Counted from the stretch's first letter, positions 21,318-31,545 are shown. The stretch is DNA of 64,000 nucleotides from Axinella damicornis (GCA_963931865.1 OZ007507.1:8615847-8679846); one strand, 5' to 3'. The notes: a model not told the origin generated them from the sequence alone. A program made the numbers and translations.

Positions 21318-21913
21318 TAGCCTCGTACCCAGGCCTTCAATCGCGGGGGGAAGGCCTGGTATACACTGTTTGCGCATGCGTTTAATTTAAATGTGAATAT
21401 TACGTCAATTTTAATTGTGACGTTTGCGAATGGGTTGGGCTTAACCGATGACGTTTGCGTAAACACACCCGCGTACTCGTGCATGAGAGCGATCAAAGGG
21501 CTCACAACAAGGCTGAAGCACACCACAGCTCTTTCCACTGTCTACAAGTCCCTTCTTGTAGCTAGTCCATGAGGAAAGGGAGCGCTTGGTAGCACAGGCT
21601 CTTGCCATAGCCAGTAGGTAGCCACACGAACACGTCACTGCCTTCGTACACAGCTCTCATGGAGGAGCGCTGCTCTTCTTTCACAGTCATCCGTGTCATT
21701 TTCAGCCTTCGCAAAGCTTAGGAAAGAGCCTCAGAGAAACTATTGCTACTCGTCATTCGTTGCGGTTCTAGGAATGTACACGTAGACGTCATTCGACGTC
21801 TCCGTTTCACGGAAGAATACCAAGATATCCTATTTTCGGGGGAAATTAAGCGCATGCGCAAACAGTGTATACCAGGCCTTCCCCCCACGATTGAAGGCCT
21901 GGGTACGAGGCTA
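21318..21913. mobile_element. 596-bp TAGCCTC-family element carrying RecQ-like DNA
   Basis: The terminal inverted repeats exceed 60 bp: both start TAGCCTCGTACCCAGGCCTT and share AAGGCCTGGTATACACTG and TTTGCGCATGCG. The target duplication TCTATTCAC is exact (21309-21317 and 21914-21922). It has the same ends and the same 9-bp duplication length as the small MITEs at 3050, 19888 and 22822. The interior encodes part of a RecQ helicase (separate entry). Long inverted repeats with 9-bp duplications fit Mutator-like elements best; that class call is inference. Confidence 0.85.
21440..21695 (-). pseudogene. RecQ-like DNA helicase fragment inside MITE
   Basis: Minus strand from about 21695 down. MTVKEEQRSSMRAVYEGSDV leads into FVWLPTGYGKSLCYQALPFL, which is RecQ motif 0 (glutamine Q) plus motif I (Walker A, GYGKS). 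After a TAG, SLVVSPLIALM (motif Ia) appears in another frame, followed by unrelated sequence. The DEAH box, later helicase motifs and RQC domain are absent. RecQ helicases unwind DNA 3' to 5' in repair. Here it is a captured, broken fragment lying entirely between the inverted repeats, so it is either passenger DNA or the remnant of a helicase the full-length element once encoded. Confidence 0.75.
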
Positions 21914-22085
21914 TCTATTCACCAGTCACATCTAGCTACCATACTCCTCCATCAAGCCCATATGGGTGTTAGCATAATGCTATTCAAGAGTCTATCATTA
22001 TATTAAGTAGGGACTGGTGAGGAGTATACCAGTTTTAGTAACCATTTACAGTTTTGGACTGGAACTGGTTAGAAGGTATTTGTAA

Positions 22086-22569
22086 TCAATACATTAAGAT
22101 TTTAACGTGTGTTTGTGTGTGTGTGTGTAACGGAAGTGGGATGTTCGTGGGGCGGGACTAGACTATAGTGACGCGCGACCTTCGTACTTTACTTAACCTC
22201 GAACTCCGCGAAGAATGTTCGAGAACTTTGGGTCCGGGCATGGGCTGGAATCCGCAATCGGGGAGCAGCAGTTGAAGAGTACGCAATCGGGGAGAAGCAG
22301 CCGAAGTGGACGCAATTGGGAGCAGCAGCTGAAGCGGATGCAAGCGGCGAGCAGCAGACGCAATCGGGGAGCAGCAGCGGAGGCAAAGGGGGAACAGCAG
22401 TTGAAGTGGATGCCGCAATCGGGCCCGGGAGTAGCAGCTGAAGCGGACGCAATCGGGGAGCAGCTCTGCATGCAGTCTGCACAGAGAGCTGCATGTCCGA
22501 CGCCGGATTACGCACGGTAGGCGAACGAGGGGGAAGTAGCTGAGCGAGCGAAGCGAGCTCAGCTACTTG
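22086..22569 (+). mobile_element. Helitron-like repeat, full-length copy (H2)
   Basis: Starts TCAATACATTAAGATTTTAA after A. Then come TGTGTGTGTGTAACGGAAGTGGG, a block ending GAAGAATGTTCGAGAAC, a minisatellite of about 28 bp based on CAATCGGGGAGCAGCAG, and CGCCGGATTACGCACGGTAG. The 3' end is AAGTAGCTGAGCGAGCGAAG + CGAGCTCAGCTACTTG, before T. No protein is encoded, so this is non-autonomous. Confidence 0.82.
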
Positions 22570-22650
22570 TATCAGTGAATTATATTCTGGAGCTGTCATA
22601 TGGTATAAGCCCAACCTACTACAATTAGCTAGTTGCGGTCCTAGTGGAGC

Positions 22651-23757
22651 AATGGCTACAAGTACAAACATGATATATATGGAGCTGGAGTCGGTCGTGC
22701 CGGTGGAGCTCGGGTCTAGACCGAGAGCGAAGTCATCAGCATGGAAATACTTTATGACGCTATTTGCTGATTGTGCAAGCAAAGCGTTGCTGACAAGGCG
22801 GGAACATGACTAAACTATTCTTAGCCTCATTCCCTGGCCATCGCCCAGTTTTTCATCGCGTACGGTAAAGCGGGGAGGGCCTGGTACATTTCCTCACGTG
22901 AGTGACATCAAGGGTACAAAGAGGTAGAAAGACCTAAATGAATGTGGGCGTACGTGGGTCTCAGAACAGCAAGAAGAGCGAAGGTACCAGGTAAGATACC
23001 ACACGCATCTAGTTAATGGGGGGCGACTGTCATACTCATCGAGCGTTGAATGTGTAGATGGCAAAATGTAGCGTGCTCTTTCTGACATTTTTCAATTATG
23101 TCATGTTCACGTGTGGAAATGCACCAGGCCCGGCCTCCACGCTTTACCGTACTGCAAGCGACGAAAAGCTGGGCGTGGGACTCGGAACAAGGCTAAACTA
23201 TTCTTACACCTCAAGAAGCAGCATCCTAGGGCAAATGCGGAGATGAAAGCAGTGAGAACCTCTGAAAGGGAGACATGTGAACCTCAGCAGGATTCTCACT
23301 GTCAGCAGCTAACAAACACCAAACACAATACACAGTACCAGGCGCTGGCAGCAGCTGTCAATGGATGCAGTTACGAACTTCCTTGCGAAAGACATGATAC
23401 CAATTTATACGGTAGCGAAGCCAGGGTTCGGGAAGTTGTTGGAAGTGTTTGACAGTCACCACGACGTACCAAGCCGTCTCACAAACTGCAGTGTCCGCCA
23501 TATTTACCAAGGTGCATGAAACTATCCAGTGCGATGTACGGGAAGCAGAATTTCTACTGATATGTGGTCCAGTCAAGGGTCTATTCCCTATGTGAGCTAT
23601 ACTAAACATTTTATTGACAGCTCATGGCCGTAGTCGATGTGAAACTGCATCATGGAAGCTGGCAGACAACAAACAGGTTTGCATCCCAACTGACAATGGT
23701 TCCAATGTCTTCTGTGCCACAGACAAGTTGGAATGGCAATGAGTATCTTGCTTTGGC
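22651..23757 (+). pseudogene. ZBED/hAT transposase pseudogene
   Basis: The plus-strand reading from ATG at about 22651 gives a BED-finger-like segment (SAWKYFMTLFADC...), is interrupted by a MITE (22822-23195), and resumes as KLFLHLKKQHPRANAEM (the His half of the BED finger). MIPIYTVAKPGFGKLLEVFD and PSRLTNCSVRHIYQ follow, then in another frame ISTDMWSSQGSIPYVSYTKH and WKLADNKQVCIPTDNGSN. These match, in order, ZBED1-type hAT transposases: 'TD.W' and 'TDN..N' are catalytic-core landmarks. Stops and frame changes occur after HIYQGA and at KHFIDSSWP, and the C-terminal dimerisation region is missing past 23757, where another TAGCCTC end starts. Confidence 0.8.
22822..23195. mobile_element. 374-bp TAGCCTC-family MITE inserted in hAT gene
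   Basis: Ends TAGCCTCATTCCCTGGCC and (reverse complement) TAGCCTTGTTCCGAGTCCC. The inner inverted blocks share GGTAAAGCG and GCCCAG(T/C)TTTTC. The target duplication AACTATTCT is exact (22813-22821 and 23196-23204). It splits the BED finger of the hAT transposase, so it post-dates that element. Confidence 0.9.
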
Positions 23758-23758
23758 C

Positions 23759-23875
23759 TAGCCTCGTTCCCAGGCCTACCACGTTCTTTCTGTTCTTCGG
23801 TTTGTGTTGACAATGATACACGGATGTGGAAGAGCTGTGAGGAATGGGGAAGGCCTGGGAAAGGTGGGGTGATGG
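23759..23875. mobile_element. Partial TAGCCTC-family element
   Basis: The left end TAGCCTCGTTCCCAGGCC is clear at 23759. An inverse of its inner part (GGAAGGCCTGGGAAAGG) appears at about 23848-23864, but the terminal GAGGCTA is missing. The true right boundary is not resolved. Confidence 0.55.
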
Positions 23876-24190
23876 AATTGTAGCTCGAGCTCTAGGAGTG
23901 GCTTGGAAGATTGTGAGTGCTTTCTTCATGAGCTGGAAAGATTCAAATGGAGAAAAAATCCACAGCACAAATTCAATTTGGTTGTGGCGAGTCACGGGGC
24001 CACCGTTCACTTTTTTGCCGACACAATCCCCCTTTTTGCCTTGACCTGCGAACCAACAACCAACCATGACGTCATAATGGCGTGTGCGTAGTATACGGAG
24101 GTATACGGTCCAAGAAATAAGATATACGGAGGTGCACGAGTAATGGACACGTGCAATGAAGGTTGACGAGCACGTTGACGATCCGAGGCC

Positions 24191-24405
24191 GTGGAAGAAG
24201 CGCGTCCTCCTACCAAGAAGCTCTGCAGTTGTGGGGCAGATCTCTCATCACTGAGCGTATATCACGTCAGAAAACACTTGGCTGGGTTGAAGATACAGGC
24301 AGCGAGTGGGCTGCGGGCGCCCACGTCCACCAAGAGGACGCCTGTGGTACAGCGCCCGTACGCAGAGCTGAAATTGAGGTAGCGAGAGGGCCTAGGGGGG
24401 GATAA
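24191..24405 (+). CDS. Small ORF with CxC...HxxxH motif, unidentified
   Basis: A 63-codon frame from 24191 contains PPTKKLCSCGADLSSLSVYH and then VRKHLAG, i.e. C-x-C-x12-H-x3-H spacing that could form a small zinc finger. An overlapping 80-codon frame starts at 24163. There is no acceptor/donor evidence and no neighbour to support it; it may be a transposon-encoded BED-like remnant. I would treat it as an uncertain ORF. Confidence 0.25.
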
Positions 24406-24694
24406 GGAGGCGGTTTTGACGGCATAAAAGGCTAGAATCCCTGCAAGTACCAAATTGCCACTGCGAGTACTTTTTGCCTGAGGGGAGAAACAACCAACCA
24501 ACTAAAGTGGCATTGCGTCTGGCAATTTGGTAACTGTGGCCCCGTGTGGCGAGTTATAACCACTGCTTATTTCTGCTTGTGCATGCACTGAAATAAGGGT
24601 AGATCATCCTCTATTCCAGCTATAACAGATGAAACTAGCATGAAATTGCCCACCGCGGGGAGGCCCCAACCTCACCACAGACCGGACACATGGG

Positions 24695-25030
24695 TGTAGC
24701 GATGCATAGATAATCGGATCGGTTATCGGTATCGGGCCATCCTGGGGATATTGCCATCGGTAGATTCACCAATAAGTCGGCCGATAAATGGCGCATGCGC
24801 ATTGCGTAACCACGTGCTAGCATTGTCAGTGCCATGTTTGCTGCGGAGTATAGAATGGCGAGTGGAGGGAAGAAGAGATGTCACCTATCTGGTTCAGTCG
24901 GAGAGGATCTGTAAGTTTGTTGTTTGCAGTGCTTGAGGCAAAACGATTTGTCAAGGTGAGGCAAACACAAGAACTTACAATATCCGATCAGTTATCGGTA
25001 TTGGCAGATATCTGTTGGTATATACAGTTG
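24695..25030. repeat. Repeat with paired GGTTATCGGTAT motifs
   Basis: GATCGGTTATCGGTATCGGG near 24718 and GATCAGTTATCGGTATTGG near 24987 are near-identical and in direct orientation. Sequences of the type ATCGGATCGGTTATCGG occur at ends of hAT elements in other animals, but here I cannot see an inverted pair, so the class is left open. Confidence 0.4.
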
Positions 25031-25225
25031 TAAAGCTCGGCTGAAGCCATATGACACACATATGCGTCCGTAGTATCTGTTAGCTACATGTACCTACAGT
25101 ATAAGACGCGATGACAAAAAGGATTGTCGAGGGTCAGAGTTCAGTTACGCAGACAGCCTTGAGATTGAACACTCACTATGAATTGCACTAATACCAAACT
25201 CATTTTCTTACTGCACAAACATCCA

Positions 25226-25752
25226 AATTACACTCCTGGTAGGGGAAAAATTGTGCCGCGTAAATAATGTAACCTATTGTAATTAACGTTTGACTAGTTA
25301 GGAATGACCTGCAAAGATTCTGACTACACCGTCGTGATCGCTATCATGCACTGTCCTCACTGTACAATTTTGGTGCTGAAACTCACCTTGGTGGTGGAGA
25401 TACAAGCGATTTTGTAGTGCCGTCGGCCGCCATTGCTCGATCGCTCTCGAAGTTCGTCGCCAGTAAGCTCTTACAAAGGCCCCACAAAGATTCAGACCAC
25501 ACAGGTGTGATCGCTGTGGTCCACTGACGCTCACATGCCTAAATTCACCATGCTGGCGAAGTTGTGAGCGCTGTAATAAGTTCTTGTCTTCCCTTTGAAC
25601 GCCATTGCTGACTCAATCAACTGCGGAATCGAGCATGGTCCTCACGTGACATGTGCTTTAATTGGAATGAGCTGCGATACCAAGCTTGTGCAACCAGCGC
25701 AGCGAGTTACAACCGGTTGCAGTGCGGCTACCAGGAGTGCGGTTGCCCCTCG
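25226..25752. mobile_element. MITE, inverted third copy of the 6597-7510 family
   Basis: Starts AATTACACTCCTGGTAGGGG and ends CTACCAGGAGTGCGGTTGCC, i.e. imperfect terminal inverted repeats. The interior matches copies A and B in reverse (TGGTGGTGGAGATACAAGCG, CGGCCGCCATTGCTCG, TCTTGTCTTCCCTT). This copy shows the family has both ends and is about 527 bp. Confidence 0.78.
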
Positions 25753-25834
25753 TTATTAAGTTAATTAACAGTATTTCCTGCAAAGGGGGTAGGGGGGCCG
25801 GTGCTCCTCCCTCCTGTCGTGGCCTGCTGGAAAA

Positions 25835-26260
25835 ACTCTACATGAAACATGCATGTTTCATGTATACCACAGCATATTTCATGCATGGTGATCCATGCAT
25901 GTTTCATGTTTTTCCTATACTGTATACCATGCACGTTTCATGTTTCATGCATGAAACATGCATGGAACATGTCAGAATTTCGGACGCTTTTCATTCATGA
26001 AACATGCATGAACCATGCATGAACCATGCATGAACCATGCATGGCATGAAACATGCATGAATTTCGGACGCTTTTCATTCATGAAACATGCATGAACCAT
26101 GCATGAACCATGCATGGCATGAAACATGCATGAATTTCGGACGCTTTTCATTCATGAAACATGCATGGCATGCATGGAATGCATGGTTCATGCACAAAGC
26201 ATGGAAATTCGAATACTATATGCGAGAATCATGCAGAAATCGTGCATGGATCACAGGGAC
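25835..26260. repeat. ATGCATG-rich satellite-like array
   Basis: Dense CATGCATG(AA/GA)C units. A 76-bp higher-order unit beginning TTTCGGACGCTTTTCATTCA is repeated at about 25978, 26060 and 26136. His/Met-rich frames are artefacts. A related array lies at 28235-28530. Confidence 0.88.
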
Positions 26261-26530
26261 ATGTTTCCATGATACCATGTCCTGGTGGGCAATACAGTAC
26301 AGCATAAGCATGCATAGCAGTCAACAGGGCCCCGGACTATAGCCGTCAACGGGACTTTGGATGTGCATTATCACTCTCCTCTTATTGCCACAATTTTGTT
26401 GTTGACCTCATGATGAATGAGCAATTTTCTATTACACATTACCAGAATTACTACTATATATCACAGCTGTGCTAGTGTTAACTTCTCACTGAAGTGTGAC
26501 TGAATGTACATGTACTTATTGCTATGCCTA

Positions 26531-27026
26531 TAGCGGGAAATTTTGTAGGTACAAATTTTCGCATAAATGGCTGAAATGACTTCAGAAGCGTATTTTCATA
26601 TGCCCTGCATGCGTATTGCCACACCCCCTAGCATTACATGAACGTAACACGTATCGATGGTGTCGTTTTCGATTGAAGCAATGCACAATAGTGAGAGGGT
26701 ACCACGTCTACAATGCTGACATCTGGGCCTTTGTTGTTGGCAGCATACTCATCGACCATTGCTGCTCAGTGAACTTGGCTTACTTCCATCTGTCACACTT
26801 CCCACAGCCTTGTTATCATCACAGGCTAACAGTCATAGACAGGTCCACTGGAATCTGGTAGGCCGTTCGAAGGCTAGAAATACGTTACAAACACCATCGC
26901 TTACTCGCCGCTTCCATGTGTTCAAGTGTTCATTACAATTTTGACCGTTAAAGCTTTCTATTTTCGTACATCTCAAGGCTTCATACGAAACACACAAAAA
27001 TTTGCACCGTACAAAATTTCCCGCTA
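26531..27026. mobile_element. 496-bp MITE (TAGCGGGAAATTTT ends)
   Basis: Left end TAGCGGGAAATTTTGTAGG, right end reverse complement TAGCGGGAAATTTTGTACGG. The flanks (CTA / TAT) allow a TA duplication, which would fit a Tc1/mariner-type element. No transposase. Confidence 0.75.
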
Positions 27027-27071
27027 TATGCAGTACGTATGTGCAAAGCCGCATGCACTAAATAGAATCGA

Positions 27072-27195
27072 AGTGGATATTGGTCCGGCAGGAAGTAGGG
27101 CAATGCATGGGTTAGGGTATATTAGGGCCAGGGCCGGTTCTAGATGCGCGCGCATTTCCGGTACCGTATTTACTTCCTGCCGGACCAATATCCAC
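27072..27195. mobile_element. Hairpin repeat with 26-bp inverted ends
   Basis: AGTGGATATTGGTCCGGCAG + GAAGTA at 27072-27097 is inverted at 27170-27195, with 70 bp between. It is adjacent to the 26531-27026 MITE and unrelated to it in sequence. Confidence 0.65.
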
Positions 27196-27199
27196 GTCG

Positions 27200-28234
27200 A
27201 AATAGAATACCAGTCTGAAGCACTACATGAAGGCATGCAGCCTCCCACAAGCTACTTCAATACTGGTACCATAGTTTAACATTCCTGACAAATCTAAAGC
27301 AACCACAGGTCACGAATAACCCTCCTAGAATCAGAAAGGTATAGTTTAGATGGGACAGCCTGCTTGGAACCACAACAGGACACTCGATACATGTCATAAT
27401 CAAGTTACTTCAACAACAGATTGTTGCTTACACTTGGCCCTGTACTGCATGCCACTATGTTCAGTGGCTAGACCAAAAAACCACTATGTTTCCACAAAGT
27501 ATGGTTGCTGGATATCTCAGAGCTCTCCTATGGATGGGTGCCCTTCCGTCAGTCAAACTTGTTATAAGAGCTAAACTGCTTATGACCTTGCTGGTTTAAC
27601 TGATAGCTACCAGATAGCTCATAATCACGAAGGCACAGAATTGGCTGTATATATAGCTGTACATGGTTAGCTGTATGTCGTATGGACTCACCAAATCTCA
27701 GTTGGCTGTATAGGCAATTGCAACTAGCCCTCTGAAACATTTGCAACTGTAGCTTGAGAACCAATATAGCAGCTAGACTATACTAGCTATAGCAAAACTA
27801 AAGGAGTCTAGAGCTACGCACGCACTGCTACTGCAACTTGCTAGACTCTAACCTAAAGCAACAAAAAATTTCAAATGAAATGGGCAGCTGCTGCATGTAC
27901 AGTACTCAGACTGTTGGAGCCAAAGTAATTACTGCATGATTACTGGCTGATAATCATGAGTGCTGCAAGAGCTACATTTAGTAACTAGCTGTGAGATGCG
28001 TGGCAAGTAGTCAGCTACGAAGCGCTACAACTGCAACCCTGCAAAGGCTTCCTGGTGGGGCATAAGCACAATTGCAGCTTCACAGGAAGGTAAATTAAAA
28101 TGACTATGCTGCAGCCTATAATACGCAGCTGAACCCTTCACAAATGCACTCCAGATAGCCACATAAGAAGCTGGAAGTCTACATGGTTTGGTTTCATGAC
28201 TTAATTGTGTGTGTTTGGTGGATCGAAACATGTA
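27200..28234. other. No gene recognised
   Basis: AT-moderate sequence with several GCTATA/TAGCTA-rich patches (27600-27800). No splice-flanked open segment of coding character on either strand. Confidence 0.5.
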
Positions 28235-28530
28235 CATGTTTTATGAATGCAAGCGGAGATCCATGCATGGAAAGGGGACCTGTGAATATTCCATGAATGG
28301 AAATGGAAATCCATGCATGATGCATTCATGAAAAGGTAGATCCATGCATGATCCATGCATGGAAATGGAAATCCATGCATGGTGCATGAGACCCATGCAT
28401 GATCCATGCATGATCCATGCATGGAAATGGAAATCCATGCGTGGTGCATGAGACCCATGCATGATACATGCATGATTCATGCATTTTACATGCGTCCATG
28501 CATGAAATCTGTTGAAACATGCATGTTTCA
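28235..28530. repeat. ATGCATG-rich array, second copy
   Basis: Units GATCCATGCATGGAAATGGA and AATCCATGCATG(A/G)TGCATGA. Similar in style to 25835-26260 but with a different spacer sequence. It generates Met/His/Trp frames of up to 120 codons. Confidence 0.88.
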
Positions 28531-29486
28531 TGCATAGAATTTCCAGCAGGGAGCTATTATCCTTTGATGTGGTCATTGCATGGAATGCCTTTGATCTGGT
28601 CAATTTTGTACTATTTTCACCCCTTCCTTGTCAGTTTTGGGGGAAACACTGTAATAACTTAAGCTTAATAATTTATTAGCGCTGAAGTAATAAATGGTTA
28701 AAATTCCCTTCATCAAAGCAAATACCAGAACCCAAGCCCATGCTCTACACATGTACATGAAACCATACCAACAGTTTCTGAAGGCTCTTGAGTTGTTCAC
28801 CAATATCCAGCATTTCATCAGTGGGCTGGCTATCTGGAATGAGGAGTATCGCCACGAAGGTCTCCTCCAAACTCTGGCTTGTGAGGCATATCCTTTGAAG
28901 AAAGGAGCTTGTTCCTGCACTGAAAGGAGATCACTAATCTCTCGGAGTCTAACGCCTGTGGAGAATGGAATTCACAGATGTTAGAGTATAGTTAATTGTA
29001 CCAATTCCACCAATCATATTACTCACTGCGGGGTATCTAAATCTGATACAAAACATCATCTTCAATAGAAAACCTCGTACGGGGTTTTCTATTGAGCCCC
29101 CAGGATACACAATTATTGTTTACTACCAACTTGAAATCCATGGCAACTGCATAAAAATTATAGCATGCAGCTGCTTTAGAATTATTGGCAGTGCACATGT
29201 CTGCGTACTTCTCTGTGTTTGTCTTTGTTGGACGGCTACATCAGTACACGAGAGCTCGAAGGAGGAGCTAAGCGGTAAATGACGGCACTGGTTGGGTGGA
29301 GCCAAGTTGAGGGGCGGAGCCATATGACTGCTCGTGCGTGCAAGTCACTCGCGCGCCTTGTCAGCGCTTACCTGCTGCTCGTAGCCAGTCTGCTATTTCT
29401 TTGAAAAGGACATCCAATGGTAAGTTATTCTGTTGAAAACTGGAGCGCTAGCGTAGTTACCGTTGCTGTACTCTAGACCAAGGGAT
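28531..29486. other. No supported gene
   Basis: Two overlapping frames of about 100 codons lie at 28600-28984 on opposite strands. The plus one contains FLKALELFTNIQHFISGLAI. Neither shows a family or splice context. 29050-29100 holds a small palindrome, AAACCTCGTACGGGGTTTTC. Confidence 0.4.
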
Positions 29487-29812
29487 CTAGAAACCTGAGG
29501 GCCCTGGGCTGTAGTGTCCCGAGCGCAGCGAGGGCACACAGCGCTAGTATCTGCCTTTACTCGTTTCCAGTCTGTTATTTCGTCGAAAAGGACCTCCGAC
29601 TCGTAGGTTATTTTGTTGACAACTGAAGCGCTAGCGTAGTTACCGTTGCTATACTCTAAATCGGTTAGACACTGAGACCAATGGGATCTACGCGATTTAG
29701 AAACCCTCGGGCCTTAGTAGCGCCCTCGCTGCGCTCGGGACGCTACAGCCCAGGGCACCTGGGTTTCTAAATTGCGTAGATCCCTTGGTCTCAGTGTCTA
29801 ACCTATATTTAG
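29487..29812. mobile_element. Foldback MITE with partial upstream copy
   Basis: 29655-29810 is a hairpin. Both arms begin GGTTAGACACTGAGACCAA and run through GGATCTACGC and TTTAGAAACCC, about 54 bp each. 29487-29545 repeats part of it (AAGGGATCTAGAAACC ... GGGCCCTGGGCTGTAG). The surrounding AGCGCTAGCGTAGTTACCGT is directly repeated at about 29440 and 29627, so the locus may be a local duplication in which one copy carries the complete hairpin. Confidence 0.7.
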
Positions 29813-29989
29813 TTAGCAGGGAGGTAAGCTGACAAATTATTATACACACATTATTGCCTAAAAAGACAAATCCCCCCCCCCCCCCCCCAAATGAAATCCT
29901 GGAGGCAATGGAAGGATAAAGAAAGGCAAACACAGGATAAGTTTCACAAAGTGGGTTTGTAGTGACACAGTTACACAGCTTCTGTGCTG

Positions 29990-30120
29990 CCATGGAAAGT
30001 TTGGTCTGGCGAATATTTTGGTCCGGGGGACCAAACTTCCAGGAATAACAGCCCACCCGGACATTTTTTGGTCCGGACTTGGAATATTGGTCCGGGTGCC
30101 CGAGCTTCGATTTTACTGTA
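29990..30120. repeat. GGTCCGG-type repeat
   Basis: Several TTTTGGTCCGG / CCGGACATTTTTTGGTCC inverted short blocks. Related motifs are at 17745-17990, 31065-31190 and 43020-43085. Probably an old MITE family with GGTCC cores; boundaries not resolved. Confidence 0.5.
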
Positions 30121-30568
30121 TCAGTCATCATTCTTACCTTGTTGAACGATTTGCGATGTGTTCTTTCGCCTCCCTGGGCTGCTTAGAGGCAGTGACGCGA
30201 TGAGAGTGTTTATAGCTTGTGGTGTGCATCAATTAGAGCGTCAGTCCATCCCGTCCCGGATCCCGGGAGAGGACTTGGCAGCCAATGAGATCGGAGTTCA
30301 AGCAGAATATAAGGCTGAACGATAGCGATGGTGTTACTTTTCGACGATGGAAGTGGGAGAACAGCATCAAGGAAGAGACTCGGAGGACAGGGATCAGGAG
30401 CTGCTGGAGCAAGCTTATGCTCGGCCAACAAGACAACACTACTTTACACGCAGATGAATACACTGATCACAGTGCAGTTCATGAGTGTACAGAAGCAGTA
30501 TGGTGCTTCAGACAGTGGACTTTTGCCAGAGCTAGCGCTACCGCACTCTCCAACGGCATTGACCCCAC

Positions 30569-30666
30569 TAGTCTCAGCCCCAGACCCAAACCAACCCCAG
30601 CGCGGATCGCTTCCAGTACTAGATGCGATCCGTGCTGGGGTGGGTTTGGGTCTGGGACCGAGACTA
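30569..30666. mobile_element. 98-bp hairpin MITE with perfect 9-bp TSD
   Basis: Ends TAGTCTCAGCCCCAGACCC and GGGTCTGGGACCGAGACTA, with arms of about 40 bp sharing CCCAAACC and CAGC-CGGATCG. The flanking TGACCCCAC is exact at 30560-30568 and 30667-30675. The 9-bp duplication and TAG...CTA ends parallel the TAGCCTC family although the inner sequence differs. Confidence 0.88.
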
Positions 30667-31064
30667 TGACCCCACTTGCTGTGTGTACCAACAGTCATTG
30701 ATGAGAAAAAATTTCTTGTAAATCGAAAGATGACTGTCTTCCCAACAACCAGAGACCGGCGTGCCATCACAAAGCCTGCAATGTGGATGTGTAGTGTAAT
30801 TGCCGAATGCCTCGTGCAGAAGGTGGTGAAGAAGACATGATGATGTGTTTTTAACCATACGTCCACAGTACATGTGTTGTAGGGGGGGGGGGGGGGGGGG
30901 GGTTCCTGGTCATTACTGGGAAAAAAGCGAAATGGTTGTAAGATCTGACTATAATGATGGCTTCTGTGTTATGCTGTGACTGATAGCTTTATATCTTCAT
31001 CGACTGTTTCTGCAGCTTGTAATTAAGGGATTTAGTAACTGTACCAGTGTACATGCCATGGAAC
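30667..31064 (+). other. Unassigned ORF tail and poly-G run
   Basis: Plus-strand frame 30690-30838 reads VPTVIDEKKFLVNRKMTVFP ... AECLVQKVVKKT then stop. It has coding-like composition but no recognised family and no clear start once the MITE at 30569 is removed. A run of about 21 G lies at 30882-30902. Confidence 0.3.
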
Positions 31065-31190
31065 AATTTTCTAGAGGGGGAACAAAATTTTCAGGGTAAA
31101 ATTCCTGGTCCACCTGGACCAGTGAAAATTTTTGGTCCTAGGACCACTTTAGAGGGGGATCAAAATTTTCAGGGTAGGACCAAATTTCCA
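31065..31190. repeat. Tandem pair of TTTTCAGGGTA blocks
   Basis: TAGAGGGGGA(A/T)CAAAATTTTC occurs twice (31072 and 31150), separated by CCACCTGGACC/TTGGTCCTAGG blocks; a GGTCC-type repeat. Non-coding. Confidence 0.55.
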
Positions 31191-31274
31191 GTGACAGTGC
31201 CCTCTCTTGACATCATAATTATCAACGACAGCTGAACAACAAGCACTCACTTCTTTTCATCTCTTCACAGGTCG

Positions 31275-31545
31275 TCCTTCGGTAGAGGGTCACAGTCTCT
31301 GTGTACTTTGAGGCTGCTTCCTGTGTAGGTCGCGAAGTAACGCCTCCTTTCTGCTGTCCAAAGCATCCCTCACAGCGTTTCAAGGTCATCCTTGGCAGCC
31401 TGCCTGTACGGTGGTTTCAATGTCATTCGCCAGAGATTCTAACGAGTGCAAATGCTCTCCAGTCGCAGGAAGAAGTTCACTGAGATCCTTCTGTTTCTCG
31501 ATCAACCGATGGGTGGCAACGGAGATCAATCCTCAGCAGTCACTC
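31275..31545 (-). pseudogene. TRIM/B-box-type coiled-coil relic
   Basis: Minus strand: HRLIEKQKDLSELL, then HLHSLESLANDIETTVQAG, a stop, and DALDSRKEALLRDLHRKQ. The arrangement (HxLIEKQK..., then a 'SRKEALLRDLH' helix) is typical of the coiled coil after the B-box in TRIM-like proteins. In-frame stops (…CQG*P*NAV…) and the absence of RING, B-box and C-terminal domains mark it as a relic. Confidence 0.5.

Noticed and set aside
22193..22782. Ala/Ser/Cys-rich frames (e.g. LQLLLPDC repeats) in the Helitron-like copies
   Set aside because: Translations of the GGGGAGCAGCAG minisatellite; the same artefact recurs in every copy (39.3, 47.9, 48.5, 55.3, 59.7, 60.8 kb).
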